Positions 1-8,558 of a DNA stretch of 64,000 nt are shown here, piece after piece (position 1 is the first letter of the stretch; every line of letters begins with the position of its first letter). The stretch is from Microbacterium pseudoresistens (lineage in GTDB: Bacteria > Actinomycetota > Actinomycetes > Actinomycetales > Microbacteriaceae), in the NCBI RefSeq assembly GCF_013409745.1, contig NZ_JACCBH010000001.1, forward strand, positions 2,294,001 to 2,358,000. Direction: 5' to 3'. The translations under genes were made by a program, and so were the position numbers. The notes under the pieces were generated by a model. The model was not told where the DNA came from and ran no database searches. It worked only from the letters and a program-made list of their open reading frames with translations.

Positions 1-33
1 CGGACTTCTCGTCGGGATGGAGAACGCTCATGA
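1..33 (+). CDS. C-terminal end of an upstream gene (partial)
   Basis: An open frame enters from the left edge and ends at a TGA at 31-33 that overlaps the next gene's ATG (ATGA). Only ten codons are visible. In this arrangement the upstream gene is often the permease that partners the following ABC ATPase, but nothing in these ten residues shows that. Confidence 0.35.
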   Translation, partial: RTSRRDGERS

Positions 34-710
34 CCGTCGTACTCCGCGCAGAAGCGCTCTCGCGGGTCTTCCGCGGCGCGGGCGAAGACGTCGTGGCCGT
101 GCGGGAGGCCACGTTGGAGGTTAACGAGGGAGAGCTCGTCGTGATCACCGGGCGCTCCGGTTCAGGCAAGACGACCCTGCTGACCATGCTCGGCGGGCTC
201 GATGCGCCGACCTCGGGCCGCGTGACGATCGACGACGTCGACCTCGTCACGGCGGGCTCGGCGCTCGACGAGATGCTCGGCACGCGCATCGCCTCGATCT
301 TCCAGACGGCGGGACTCATCCCCGTGCTCTCGGCGGCCGAGAACGTCGAGGTGCCGCTGCGCGTCCGCCGCACGGAGCCCGCCGAGCGCGATCGCCGCGT
401 GGCCGAGGCGCTGCGGGCGGTCGGGCTGGAGGATCACGCGCGCCAGCGCCCGGGCGAACTCTCCGGCGGACAGCAGCAGCGGGTGGGCATCGCCAGGGCG
501 CTCGTCATGAATCCGGGGATCCTGCTCGCCGATGAGCCGACAGCGCAGCTCGACAGCGAGACGGGCGCACAGATCATGGCGCTCATCGCCGCTCTGGTGC
601 ACGAGCGGGGCACGGCCGCGGTCGTCGCCACCCACGATGCCGCGATGCTCGCCCGGGCCGACCGCGTGCTCGAACTGCACGACGGGGTGCTGCAGCCGCG
701 TGAGGGGTGA
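30..710 (+). CDS. ABC transporter ATP-binding protein (LolD/FtsE-like)
   Basis: This 226-residue ATPase would drive a membrane permease of the MacB/FtsX/LolCDE class. Visible motifs in order are the Walker A loop GRSGSGKTT (about residues 41-49), a Q-loop near FQTAG, the signature LSGGQQQR (about 145-152) and Walker B ILLADEPTAQLD (about 164-175), followed by the switch histidine in ATHD. The length matches stand-alone ATPases of this class. The start overlaps the stop of the preceding gene, so it is probably the second gene of an operon whose permease lies outside the window. The substrate cannot be told. Confidence 0.9.
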   Translation: MTVVLRAEALSRVFRGAGEDVVAVREATLEVNEGELVVITGRSGSGKTTLLTMLGGLDAPTSGRVTIDDVDLVTAGSALDEMLGTRIASIFQTAGLIPVLSAAENVEVPLRVRRTEPAERDRRVAEALRAVGLEDHARQRPGELSGGQQQRVGIARALVMNPGILLADEPTAQLDSETGAQIMALIAALVHERGTAAVVATHDAAMLARADRVLELHDGVLQPREG

Positions 711-765
711 AGGCGGACACGACGTTCTGAGGGCGCTCTCCCAGCGTGTCCACGGATGGGGGGCC

Positions 766-771
766 TAACGT
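766..771 (+). promoter_or_regulatory. -10 box TAACGT of a leaderless glycosyltransferase gene
   Basis: TAACGT is followed by a 7-nt spacer and the ATG at 779. This geometry places the transcription start at the start codon. It favours ATG 779 over the in-frame GTG at 746. Confidence 0.55.
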
Positions 772-778
772 CGCCGTC

Positions 779-2308
779 ATGCGTTCGGCATCTTCCGGCT
801 CGCCCCGGCTCGGCTTCCCCCATGGACGCCATTTCGCCCTCACCTGGGGGATCGCCGACCGCTACGGCGGCATGACGGGTGCCATGCTGCACCGCTCCCG
901 CGCCTTCGTACGATTGGCCGGTGTCGACGTCACGGTGCTGACCCTCGACGATCGCGCCGACTATCCCGAGCTCGAGCAGCGCATGCGGACCTCGGGCGAG
1001 CTCGTCGACGGTCTGTCGATCCGCAACCTGTGGGACGACCTCCGACAACGGCCGGTTGCGCCGCAGAACACGCGGCCCGAGGCCGACGCGCTGCTCGTTC
1101 CGATGGAGGGCGACACGGTCGCCGAGCACGCGGGCATCGTTCTCCTGCGCGAGCGACGGGATGCGAAGGGATCGCTGATCGGCACTGACCGCTTCCGCCG
1201 CGACGGCACCCTGCTCGCCACGGATCGCGTAGTGGACGGCCATCGGCGCATCGTCGCGTACGACGAGCACGGTGCGCCGCTGCGCACCTGGGGTTCAAGC
1301 TGGAAGCTGTACGCGTGGTGGCTGGATCGGCTCACCCGCCGCGGCACGAACTTCCTCATCGTCGATTCGAAGACGGCGGCGCGCTTCGCCGCGGGCTACC
1401 GGCGCGACAACGTCGTCACCGTGCATCTCGTGCACGGCGCGCACCGCAAGGGCGAGCGCGCCGGCGTCCTGCGCCCCTCGCGGGCCAGGGTGCTCCGGCG
1501 CGCGGCCGATTTCGACGCCGTCGTGGTTCTCACCGAGCGTCAGCGCGCAGACATGCGGGCCGACGGTGTCGCCGAGGGTGCGCGCGTGCGCGTGATCCCC
1601 AACGGCATCGACCTGGATCCCCCCGCCGAGCGGGAGCACGTCCGCGGCACGGGGGTCGTCATCGCATCGCTGACGGCACGAAAGCGCGTGGAGCACGCCG
1701 CGCAGGCCGTCGCCGTGGCCGCCTCCCGGAGCAACGCTGTGCGCCTCGACGTATACGGCGAGGGTGAGCAGGAGTCGGCGTTGCGTGCGCGGATCGCGAA
1801 GGACGAGGCGGAGGACAGGATCGCCCTGCACGGGTTCCGCACCGATGCACGCGAGCGCTTCACCGAGGCCGACTTCAGCCTGCTCACCTCCACCTCCGAA
1901 GGGCTGCCGCTCGTGCTCGCGGAATCGATGGCGGCCGGATGCATCCCCATTGCCTACGACATCCCCTACGGTCCCAGCGATGTCATCCGCGACGGGATCG
2001 ACGGATTCGTCGTGCCCGCCGGCGATGTCGCCGCCATCGCCGATCGCATCCTCGCGCTGCAGCAGATGCCGCAGGCCCAGGTGGCGGCGATGCGTCACCG
2101 TGCCCGCGTGCGTGCCGCGATGTTCGCCGACCGCACGGTCACGCGCGTGTGGGGCCGGGAGCTCGGTGCGGCGCTGGATGCGAAGCGGCTGCGCGCCGTG
2201 GAGTGGAAACCGCTGCGCGTGCGGATGCGTCGGAGACTCGGCATCCTGCGTCGACGCCTGGGCATCGCGCGCCGACGATTAGGGATCATCGGGACGCGCT
2301 CCGAGTAG
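779..2308 (+). CDS. glycosyltransferase, GT4/TagE-like
   Basis: A 509-residue retaining glycosyltransferase of the GT-B fold. The N-terminal domain begins with a YGGMTGA segment after GIADR, as in poly(glycerol-phosphate) glucosyltransferases. The C-terminal half carries the nucleotide-sugar site: IPNGIDL, the TARKRVEHA strand and the E-x7-E motif in SEGLPLVLAES. No signal peptide or membrane segment is seen, so it acts in the cytosol, probably on teichoic acid-like polymer or surface glycan precursors. The C-terminal 30 residues are very Arg-rich, which may aid membrane contact. ATG 779 is preferred because a -10 box sits 7 nt upstream; GTG 746 would add 11 residues. Its 3' end overlaps the convergent acyltransferase by 23 bp. 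Confidence 0.8.
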   Translation: MRSASSGSPRLGFPHGRHFALTWGIADRYGGMTGAMLHRSRAFVRLAGVDVTVLTLDDRADYPELEQRMRTSGELVDGLSIRNLWDDLRQRPVAPQNTRPEADALLVPMEGDTVAEHAGIVLLRERRDAKGSLIGTDRFRRDGTLLATDRVVDGHRRIVAYDEHGAPLRTWGSSWKLYAWWLDRLTRRGTNFLIVDSKTAARFAAGYRRDNVVTVHLVHGAHRKGERAGVLRPSRARVLRRAADFDAVVVLTERQRADMRADGVAEGARVRVIPNGIDLDPPAEREHVRGTGVVIASLTARKRVEHAAQAVAVAASRSNAVRLDVYGEGEQESALRARIAKDEAEDRIALHGFRTDARERFTEADFSLLTSTSEGLPLVLAESMAAGCIPIAYDIPYGPSDVIRDGIDGFVVPAGDVAAIADRILALQQMPQAQVAAMRHRARVRAAMFADRTVTRVWGRELGAALDAKRLRAVEWKPLRVRMRRRLGILRRRLGIARRRLGIIGTRSE

Positions 2309-3491
2309 CCACAGCGGCGGCGCCGCCGTCGGCGGTGGGTGCCGGGCGGCGTGCGAGCCTCCGGCACAGGTCGCCCGCCGCGCGCGAGAGCCGGTGCGAG
2401 GGCAGCTCCACGCTGCGGTAGAAGACCGCGGCGACGAGCAGGCTCAGCGGCACGGCGATCAGGCACGCCAGCCACCAGTGCTCTACGCCGAGCAGGTACC
2501 CCACGGTTCCGATGATCGGGACGTGCACGAGGTAGAGGCTGAACGAGATGCGTCCGAGCCAGAGCATGGGTCGCGTCTCGAGCATGCGCGCGGCCGGCGC
2601 CCACACCGCGGCGATCGCGACGAGTACGGCGGCCGCCAGCCCCGCCGATCCCCACAGAGCCCGGTCGCCGATCGAGCCGTCGGGAAGCACCCAGCGCGCC
2701 AGCCACGTGCCGATCAGGAGGAGAGCTGCGGCGACCCCGGCGTACGGCACGACGCGGCGCACGGCCGGGCGTGCGGCATACGTCCGCAGCGCGTCGAGGT
2801 TCACCGCCATCACCGTGCCGAGCAGGAACACGGGCAGATACACGAGCGCGTCGCTTTCGACGAGGCGCCCGGTGATCGTCGCCGCGACGGCGAGGGCTGC
2901 CACGACGAGCGAATGGTGTCTGCTGCGCAGCGCGATCCAGACGAACAGCGGCAGCAGCAGCGAGAAGAAGAGCTCCCAGCGCAGCGACCACAGCACGTTG
3001 TCGATGTCGTAGCTGGCGCGCAGCAGCGACGCCTCGGAGAGCAGCGAGCCCGGTGTGATCGTCGTCGCCTGGGCATCGCGCATCCACGAGCCTTCGGGCA
3101 TCGTCGCGGGATCGCGGGGGATGAGGAGGATGAGCGCCGCCGCGAACAGCAGCGCCCCGAACACCGGCAGGTAAAGCCGCAGCAGCCGCGCCGGGTAGTA
3201 CCGGATCCACGAGAAGCCCTCGCGCAGCGCGGGCAGAGCCACGACGAGTCCCGAAAGCACGAAGAAGACAAGCACGGACTCGGTACCCGCCAGCAGCAGC
3301 TTCATCGGCGTGCGGGTGAGCACGGTCCATGCCTCAGGATCGAGGAAGGGCCTGGCCAACAGCGAGCAGTGGTAGAAGACGACGATCAGCGCCGCGAGAC
3401 CGCGCAAGCCGTCGAGGCCCGCGATCCTGCCCGTGGCGCCGCTGTCGCCGGTCACCGCTGTCGCGGGCGCGGTATCCGCATCCTGTCGCAT
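2286..3491 (-). CDS. acyltransferase family 3 (OafA/YrhL-like) membrane protein
   Basis: A 401-residue multi-pass membrane acyltransferase. The diagnostic start of the family is present near residues 22-40: GLDGLRGLAAL followed by a membrane-embedded VVFYH. About ten hydrophobic segments follow. Such proteins O-acylate extracytoplasmic sugars, polysaccharides or lipids. The neighbouring glycosyltransferase, convergent and overlapping by 23 bp, makes a surface glycan substrate plausible, but the two are not co-transcribed. The start is the ATG at 3491-3489. A much longer reading frame continues upstream but runs through the opposite-strand PLP enzyme and is not real. Confidence 0.85.
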   Translation of the reverse strand: MRQDADTAPATAVTGDSGATGRIAGLDGLRGLAALIVVFYHCSLLARPFLDPEAWTVLTRTPMKLLLAGTESVLVFFVLSGLVVALPALREGFSWIRYYPARLLRLYLPVFGALLFAAALILLIPRDPATMPEGSWMRDAQATTITPGSLLSEASLLRASYDIDNVLWSLRWELFFSLLLPLFVWIALRSRHHSLVVAALAVAATITGRLVESDALVYLPVFLLGTVMAVNLDALRTYAARPAVRRVVPYAGVAAALLLIGTWLARWVLPDGSIGDRALWGSAGLAAAVLVAIAAVWAPAARMLETRPMLWLGRISFSLYLVHVPIIGTVGYLLGVEHWWLACLIAVPLSLLVAAVFYRSVELPSHRLSRAAGDLCRRLARRPAPTADGGAAAVATRSASR

Positions 3492-3572
3492 CGTCGTGAC
3501 GACGTTACGGGCACCCCCTGGACGCGACCTGGGCGGCTGGCGGTTCAGGAAGCCTTGCGCGATCGTAGAGGC

Positions 3573-4802
3573 ATGGATTCCACTTCTCGCTCTTCCGCGC
3601 ACGTTCCGCATCCCGACACTGTCGCGGTGCATGCCGGCCGCGCCGACTTCGCCGCGCTCGGCGTGCACGCCGCCCCCATCGACCTGTCGTCGACGAATCC
3701 CCTGCCCGACATCGAGCACGGCGGAGACTCGTACGAGGCGATGGCCACCGGTAGGCATCCGCTTGCCGAGGGCGGCAATGTGTACGCGCGGCTGTGGAAT
3801 CCCACGGTCGCGCGGTTCGAGGAGGCGCTGGCCGAGCTCGAGCGCGCCGAGGCGTCGGTGGCCTTCGGATCGGGCATGGCGGCGATGACCGCGGCGATCC
3901 TCGCTCACACGACGGCGATCGGCAAGCGTCACGTCGTCGCCGTGCGCCCTCTCTACGGCGGCACCGACCACCTGCTCGATTCCCGCCTGCTCGGGGTGGA
4001 GACGACCTTCTGCGGTCAGGATGAGGTGCACAAGCACCTGCGCGACGACACCGGGCTCATCGTGCTCGAGACCCCGGCGAATCCGACGCTGGATCTCGTG
4101 GACATCGCCGCCGTCGTCGCCCAGGCCGCAGACGTGCCCGTGCTCGTCGACAACACCTTCGCGACCCCGCTGCTGCAGAACCCGATCGATCTTGGTGCAC
4201 GCATGTCGCTGCACAGCGCGACGAAGTACATCGGCGGGCACGGCGATGTGATCGCCGGTGTCATCGCGTGCGCGGAGCCGACCGCGGAGGCGCTGCGCCG
4301 CGTGAGGGCGATCACCGGGGCGGTGCTGCACCCCCTCGGCGCCTATCTGCTCCATCGGGGTCTCGCCACCCTGCCCGTGCGGCTGCGCGCGCAGCAGGAG
4401 AACGCCCGGCGGATCGCGGAGTGGCTGGAGCCGCACGACGCCGTCGCCGAGGTGTTCTATCCGGGCTCGCACGACGAGCGAGGACTCGTCGGACGCCAGA
4501 TGCGCGGGCCCGGGGCGATGCTGGCCGTGCGGTTGCACGGCGGCTATGCCGCGGCATCGGCGTTCATCGACGGCGTCGAGTTGTTCACGCACGCCGTGTC
4601 GTTGGGCGGCGTCGACTCGCTCGTGCAGCTGCCTGCGGCGCTCACGCACCGGCCCGTGGCGCCCGAGGCGAGGCCCGCGGCCGACATCGTGCGCCTGTCG
4701 ATCGGACTCGAGGATGCCGACGATCTCATCGCCGACCTCGCCCGTGCGCTGACAGCGGCCACCGCCGCGGCAGCCCCGGTGCCGGTGAGCGCGGCGGGCT
4801 GA
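3573..4802 (+). CDS. trans-sulfuration family PLP-dependent enzyme (Cys/Met metabolism)
   Basis: A 409-residue fold-type I PLP enzyme of the cystathionine gamma-synthase / methionine gamma-lyase / O-acetylhomoserine sulfhydrylase family. The Schiff-base lysine is K218 in SATKYIGGHGD. The phosphate-binding GSGMAA segment (about residue 107) and the YARLWNPT motif also fit. Which reaction it catalyses cannot be told from motifs alone. The start is ATG 3573, giving a normal family length; the open frame extends to 2394 upstream, but that part is a shadow of the acyltransferase. No partner gene of sulfur metabolism is adjacent. Confidence 0.85.
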   Translation: MDSTSRSSAHVPHPDTVAVHAGRADFAALGVHAAPIDLSSTNPLPDIEHGGDSYEAMATGRHPLAEGGNVYARLWNPTVARFEEALAELERAEASVAFGSGMAAMTAAILAHTTAIGKRHVVAVRPLYGGTDHLLDSRLLGVETTFCGQDEVHKHLRDDTGLIVLETPANPTLDLVDIAAVVAQAADVPVLVDNTFATPLLQNPIDLGARMSLHSATKYIGGHGDVIAGVIACAEPTAEALRRVRAITGAVLHPLGAYLLHRGLATLPVRLRAQQENARRIAEWLEPHDAVAEVFYPGSHDERGLVGRQMRGPGAMLAVRLHGGYAAASAFIDGVELFTHAVSLGGVDSLVQLPAALTHRPVAPEARPAADIVRLSIGLEDADDLIADLARALTAATAAAAPVPVSAAG

Positions 4803-4811
4803 GCCCGACCC

Positions 4812-5948
4812 TCAGCCGCCCTCGACGAACGAGGCCGACAGCAGCAGATCGTCGCCGGGGCGCGGGTCGCCGCGGCCGTCGGTGTTGTTCGTGAGGATGC
4901 GCAGCGTGCCGTCGGGCGCGACGGCGACCGCGCGCAGGCGCCCGTACACGCCGCTGAAGAACACCTGCTGCCCCTGCGGGTCGGCGATGGGGACGACGCG
5001 CAACGACTGCCCGCGCAGGTTCGCCAGCACCAGTGATCCGCCGATCACCGCCAACCCGCTCGGGCTCGCTTCGGACGTCGGCCACTGCAGCACCGGATCG
5101 ATGTAGGCCGGATGGCCCGCGGTGCCTTCGACCGCGGGCCAGCCGTAGTTTCCGCCCGGAACGATCTCATTCAGCTCGTCCCAGGTGTCCTGGCCGAACT
5201 CGGACGCGAACATCCGCTCGTCGTCGGTCCAGGCGAGCCCCTGCACGTTGCGGTGGCCCAGGCTGAACACGGGGGAGCCGGGGAAGGGATTGTCGTCCGG
5301 GATCGTGCCGTCGGGATTGAGGCGCAGGATCTTTCCCGCGAGCGAACCCGCATCCTGCGCGGCCTCGGGCTCGCCGGCATCGCCCACGGTCACGTACAGC
5401 CGGCCGTCCGGACCGAACGCGACCTGGCCGCCGTTGTGGTTGCGTGCCGACGGGAGCCCCGCGATCACCGTCTCGGACTCGCGGAGCGACCCGGCGTCGT
5501 CCGCGAGGGCGAACCGCTGCACCCGGTTGCCGTCGCTGCCCGTCGATGCGACGTACAGCCGGTTCTCGTCGTCGAGGGCGAGACCGAGCAGGCCCCCTTC
5601 GCCGCCGTGGACGACATCGTCGAGCATCGCGATCTGCGTGAGCGCGCCGTCGGGGTCGAGGCGGAGGATGCGGCCCGTGTCGCGCTCACCGATGAGCGTG
5701 ACGTCATCTGTGACGACGAGGCCCCACGGGGACTGCAGCGCCCCGGCGGCGACGCCGACCTCGCCCGACGGCCACAGAGCAGGGGCTGCGGTCGGCTCGG
5801 GCGTCGCCGTGGGCGACGGGGTCGCGGGTGCGGAGCTCGGGGGAGGGGCGGAGGGCGTCGGATCGCCGTCTCCCACGGCGCACGAGGAGAGCGCGAGGAT
5901 GCCGACCAGCGCCCCGGCGAGCAGCACCGCTCCATGTCGTCTGCGCAT
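4812..5948 (-). CDS. PQQ-dependent sugar dehydrogenase-like lipoprotein
   Basis: A 378-residue secreted lipoprotein of the glucose/sorbosone dehydrogenase (soluble GDH-like beta-propeller) family. A lipoprotein signal peptide ends in the lipobox LSSC (Cys about residue 23). A Pro/Ser/Thr-rich linker follows to about residue 60, then the propeller. The family signature ARNHNGGQVAFGPDG (catalytic His in the HN pair) and GHRNVQGL are clear. It is predicted to oxidise an aldose outside the cell with PQQ; no PQQ biosynthesis genes are in the window. The gene is convergent with the PLP enzyme, and the two stop codons are 9 bp apart. Confidence 0.85.
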   Translation of the reverse strand: MRRRHGAVLLAGALVGILALSSCAVGDGDPTPSAPPPSSAPATPSPTATPEPTAAPALWPSGEVGVAAGALQSPWGLVVTDDVTLIGERDTGRILRLDPDGALTQIAMLDDVVHGGEGGLLGLALDDENRLYVASTGSDGNRVQRFALADDAGSLRESETVIAGLPSARNHNGGQVAFGPDGRLYVTVGDAGEPEAAQDAGSLAGKILRLNPDGTIPDDNPFPGSPVFSLGHRNVQGLAWTDDERMFASEFGQDTWDELNEIVPGGNYGWPAVEGTAGHPAYIDPVLQWPTSEASPSGLAVIGGSLVLANLRGQSLRVVPIADPQGQQVFFSGVYGRLRAVAVAPDGTLRILTNNTDGRGDPRPGDDLLLSASFVEGG

Positions 5949-6020
5949 GACCCCAGCCTCTCACGCGGCTCCCGGACACGGCCCGGGGCGTCGCCCGCCC
6001 GACGTGAAACGATGGGGATC

Positions 6021-8510
6021 ATGACCAGTGCGAACCTCACCAGGCAGGAGACCGGCGCGCGATCCGCGAACGTCTCCGTCCATGACATCCGCGTCGAACT
6101 CGACCTCACCGGGGCGCCCGATCCGGGCAGCAGCGGATTCCCGACGACGACAAGGCTTGCGATCGAACTCGCCGAGGCGGGGACGACGTGGCTCGACTTC
6201 CTCGGTGAAGAGGTGCGTGGGCTGCGCATCGACGATGCCGCATGCGATGTGCGCTGGGACGGCGCACGCATCGCTCTTCCGGAGCTTGCGGCAGGGTCAC
6301 ACACGGTCGTCGTCGATGCGGTGGGCGCCTACAGCCGTTCGGGGGAGGGGCTGCACCGCTTCCGCGACCCCGTCGACGGCGAGACGTATCTCTACACCCA
6401 GTACGAGCCGGCCGACTCGCGGCGAGTGATGGCCTGCTTCGAGCAGCCCGACATGAAGGCCCGGTACACGTTCGTCGTGTCGGCGCCGCGCGGCTGGCAG
6501 GTGCTCTCCAACCAGAGCGCCGTCTCCGTCGCCGAGACCGATGACGCTCAGACGGTGGAGTTCGCGCCCACCCTGCCGATCTCGAGCTACATCACCAGCG
6601 TCGCGGCAGGGCCGTACCACCGGGTGAATGCCGAGTGGCGCAAGGGCGATCGGCGCGTGCCGTTGGGCGTGCTGTGCCGCGCGTCGCTCGCCGCGCACCT
6701 GGATGCCGACGAGATCATCGAGATCACCCGGCAGGGCCTCGACTTCTACGACGACGCCTTCGCCTACCCCTACCCGTGGGGCAAGTACGACCAGGTCTTC
6801 GTGCCCGAGTACAACCTCGGCGCGATGGAGAACCCGGGCCTGGTGACCTTCACCGAGCAGTACGTGTTCCGCGGTGCGGCCACACGCGCGCAGCATCAGG
6901 GCCGGGCCAACACGATCCTGCACGAGATGGCGCACATGTGGTTCGGCGATCTCGTCACGATGCGGTGGTGGGACGACCTGTGGCTCAAGGAGTCGTTCGC
7001 CGACTACATGGGCGCGCACGCCTCGGTCGCCGCCACGCAGTTCACGGATGCGTGGGTGTCGTTCGCGAACCGGCGCAAAGCGTGGGCGTACACGCAGGAT
7101 CAGCTGCCGACGACGCATCCGATCGTCGCCGACATCCCCGACCTGGAGGCGGCGAAGCTCAACTTCGACGGCATCACGTACGCCAAAGGCGCCGCCGTGC
7201 TCAAGCAGCTCGTCGCCTTCGTCGGCGAAGACGCGTTCTTCGAAGGCGCCCGCCGGTACTTTGCACGCCATGCCTTCGGCAACACGACTCTCGACGACCT
7301 GCTCGCAGAGCTCGCCGAGGTCTCGGGCCGAGACATGCGTGCCTGGTCCGCGGCCTGGCTGCAGACCACGGGTGTGAGCACGCTGAGTCTGGAGCGCACG
7401 GATGCCGCTAGCGCCGTACTCGTGCAGTCGGAGGTGCGCCCGCACCGGCTGCAGGTCGGACTCTACGACCTCGAGGCCACGAGCCTCGCGCTGCGCGAGC
7501 GGATCGCCGTCGGCCTCGGCGAGGAGCGGACTGCGCTCGCGCTCGCCGAGGCAGACCTGACCCTCATCAACGACGCCGACCTCACCTACGCCAAGGCGCG
7601 CCTCGACGAGCGCTCTCTCGACGCGGTCGAGCAGGCGCTGTCGAGTCTCGGCGATCCTCTCGCCCGGGCGCTGGTGTGGTCATCGCTGTGGAATGCCACG
7701 CGCGATGGCGATCTCGCGGCCGAGCGCTACCTGCGCATCGTGCATCGGCACGCCCCGCTCGAGTCCGACAGCGCGCTGTTGAGCGGTGTGCTGCTGAACG
7801 CCTCCTTCGCGATCGAGCACTTCGTCGCCGACGGTGCGCGCGCCGCACGGCGCCGGGAATGGCTCGAGACGACCGCGGAGGCGCTGATCGCGGCCGAGGC
7901 CGGAAGCGACGGTCAGCTCGCGTGGGCGCGTGCATTCGCGGCCGCGGCCGCATTCGACGATGGCCGGCACCAGGAGGTCCGTGCCCTGCTCGAAGGCGAC
8001 GCCCCGGTGGGATTGCCGATGGATCCCGAGCTGCGCTGGTCCCTGCTCACCGCACTCGTCGCCACCGGCCACGCCGATGCCGATGACGTGGCCGCCGAGC
8101 AGCGGCGCGACGACACGGCCAGCGGACGCACCGCGGCGATCACAGCGCTCGCTGCGCGCCCTGTCGCCGACGTCCGGGCGCAGGCTTGGCAGTCGGCATG
8201 GCACGACACCGCGCTCAGCAACGACCACCTCACCGCGACGATCGACGGACTGCGTGCCGGCGGGCGACGCGATCTGATCTCGGGCTTCGACGACGAGTAC
8301 TTCTCGCGCATCCGGGAGGCATGGGCGCAGCGCAGCATCGAGATCGCCAGGCGGCTCGTGCTGGGGCTGTTCCCCGACGCCGAATCGCTCGACCAGGTCG
8401 ATGCCTGGCTCGCCGAGAACGCGGATGCGCCCGGCGCGCTGCGCCGGCTCGTCGTCGAACAGCGCGACCACCTCGCGCGCTCGCTGCGGGTGCGCGAGGC
8501 GCAGCCCTGA
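6021..8510 (+). CDS. pepN: aminopeptidase N (M1 family)
   Basis: An 829-residue cytosolic zinc aminopeptidase that removes N-terminal residues from peptides. The exopeptidase motif GAMEN is at residues 267-271. The zinc site HEMAH is at 301-305, with the third ligand E324 in KESFADY, giving the M1 spacing HExxH-18-E. The C-terminal half is the helical ERAP1-like domain found in the actinobacterial form. Two nearby starts are possible, ATG 6012 and ATG 6021; the second gives a normal N-terminus. It is monocistronic by spacing. Confidence 0.95.
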   Translation: MTSANLTRQETGARSANVSVHDIRVELDLTGAPDPGSSGFPTTTRLAIELAEAGTTWLDFLGEEVRGLRIDDAACDVRWDGARIALPELAAGSHTVVVDAVGAYSRSGEGLHRFRDPVDGETYLYTQYEPADSRRVMACFEQPDMKARYTFVVSAPRGWQVLSNQSAVSVAETDDAQTVEFAPTLPISSYITSVAAGPYHRVNAEWRKGDRRVPLGVLCRASLAAHLDADEIIEITRQGLDFYDDAFAYPYPWGKYDQVFVPEYNLGAMENPGLVTFTEQYVFRGAATRAQHQGRANTILHEMAHMWFGDLVTMRWWDDLWLKESFADYMGAHASVAATQFTDAWVSFANRRKAWAYTQDQLPTTHPIVADIPDLEAAKLNFDGITYAKGAAVLKQLVAFVGEDAFFEGARRYFARHAFGNTTLDDLLAELAEVSGRDMRAWSAAWLQTTGVSTLSLERTDAASAVLVQSEVRPHRLQVGLYDLEATSLALRERIAVGLGEERTALALAEADLTLINDADLTYAKARLDERSLDAVEQALSSLGDPLARALVWSSLWNATRDGDLAAERYLRIVHRHAPLESDSALLSGVLLNASFAIEHFVADGARAARRREWLETTAEALIAAEAGSDGQLAWARAFAAAAAFDDGRHQEVRALLEGDAPVGLPMDPELRWSLLTALVATGHADADDVAAEQRRDDTASGRTAAITALAARPVADVRAQAWQSAWHDTALSNDHLTATIDGLRAGGRRDLISGFDDEYFSRIREAWAQRSIEIARRLVLGLFPDAESLDQVDAWLAENADAPGALRRLVVEQRDHLARSLRVREAQP

Positions 8511-8545
8511 GCGGTGTCGGGAGTCGGGCCCGGCGCGACTCCCGA

Positions 8546-8551
8546 TAGCGT
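8546..8551 (+). promoter_or_regulatory. -10 box TAGCGT of a leaderless gene
   Basis: TAGCGT, a 7-nt spacer and ATG 8559 form the leaderless geometry. It supports 8559 as the start rather than the in-frame GTG at 8514. Confidence 0.6.
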
Positions 8552-8558
8552 GGGCGTC

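Noticed and set aside
2394..3572. N-terminal extension of the PLP enzyme to 802 residues
   Set aside because: The added 393 residues are antisense to the acyltransferase and lack any recognisable domain. The enzyme has its normal family length from ATG 3573.
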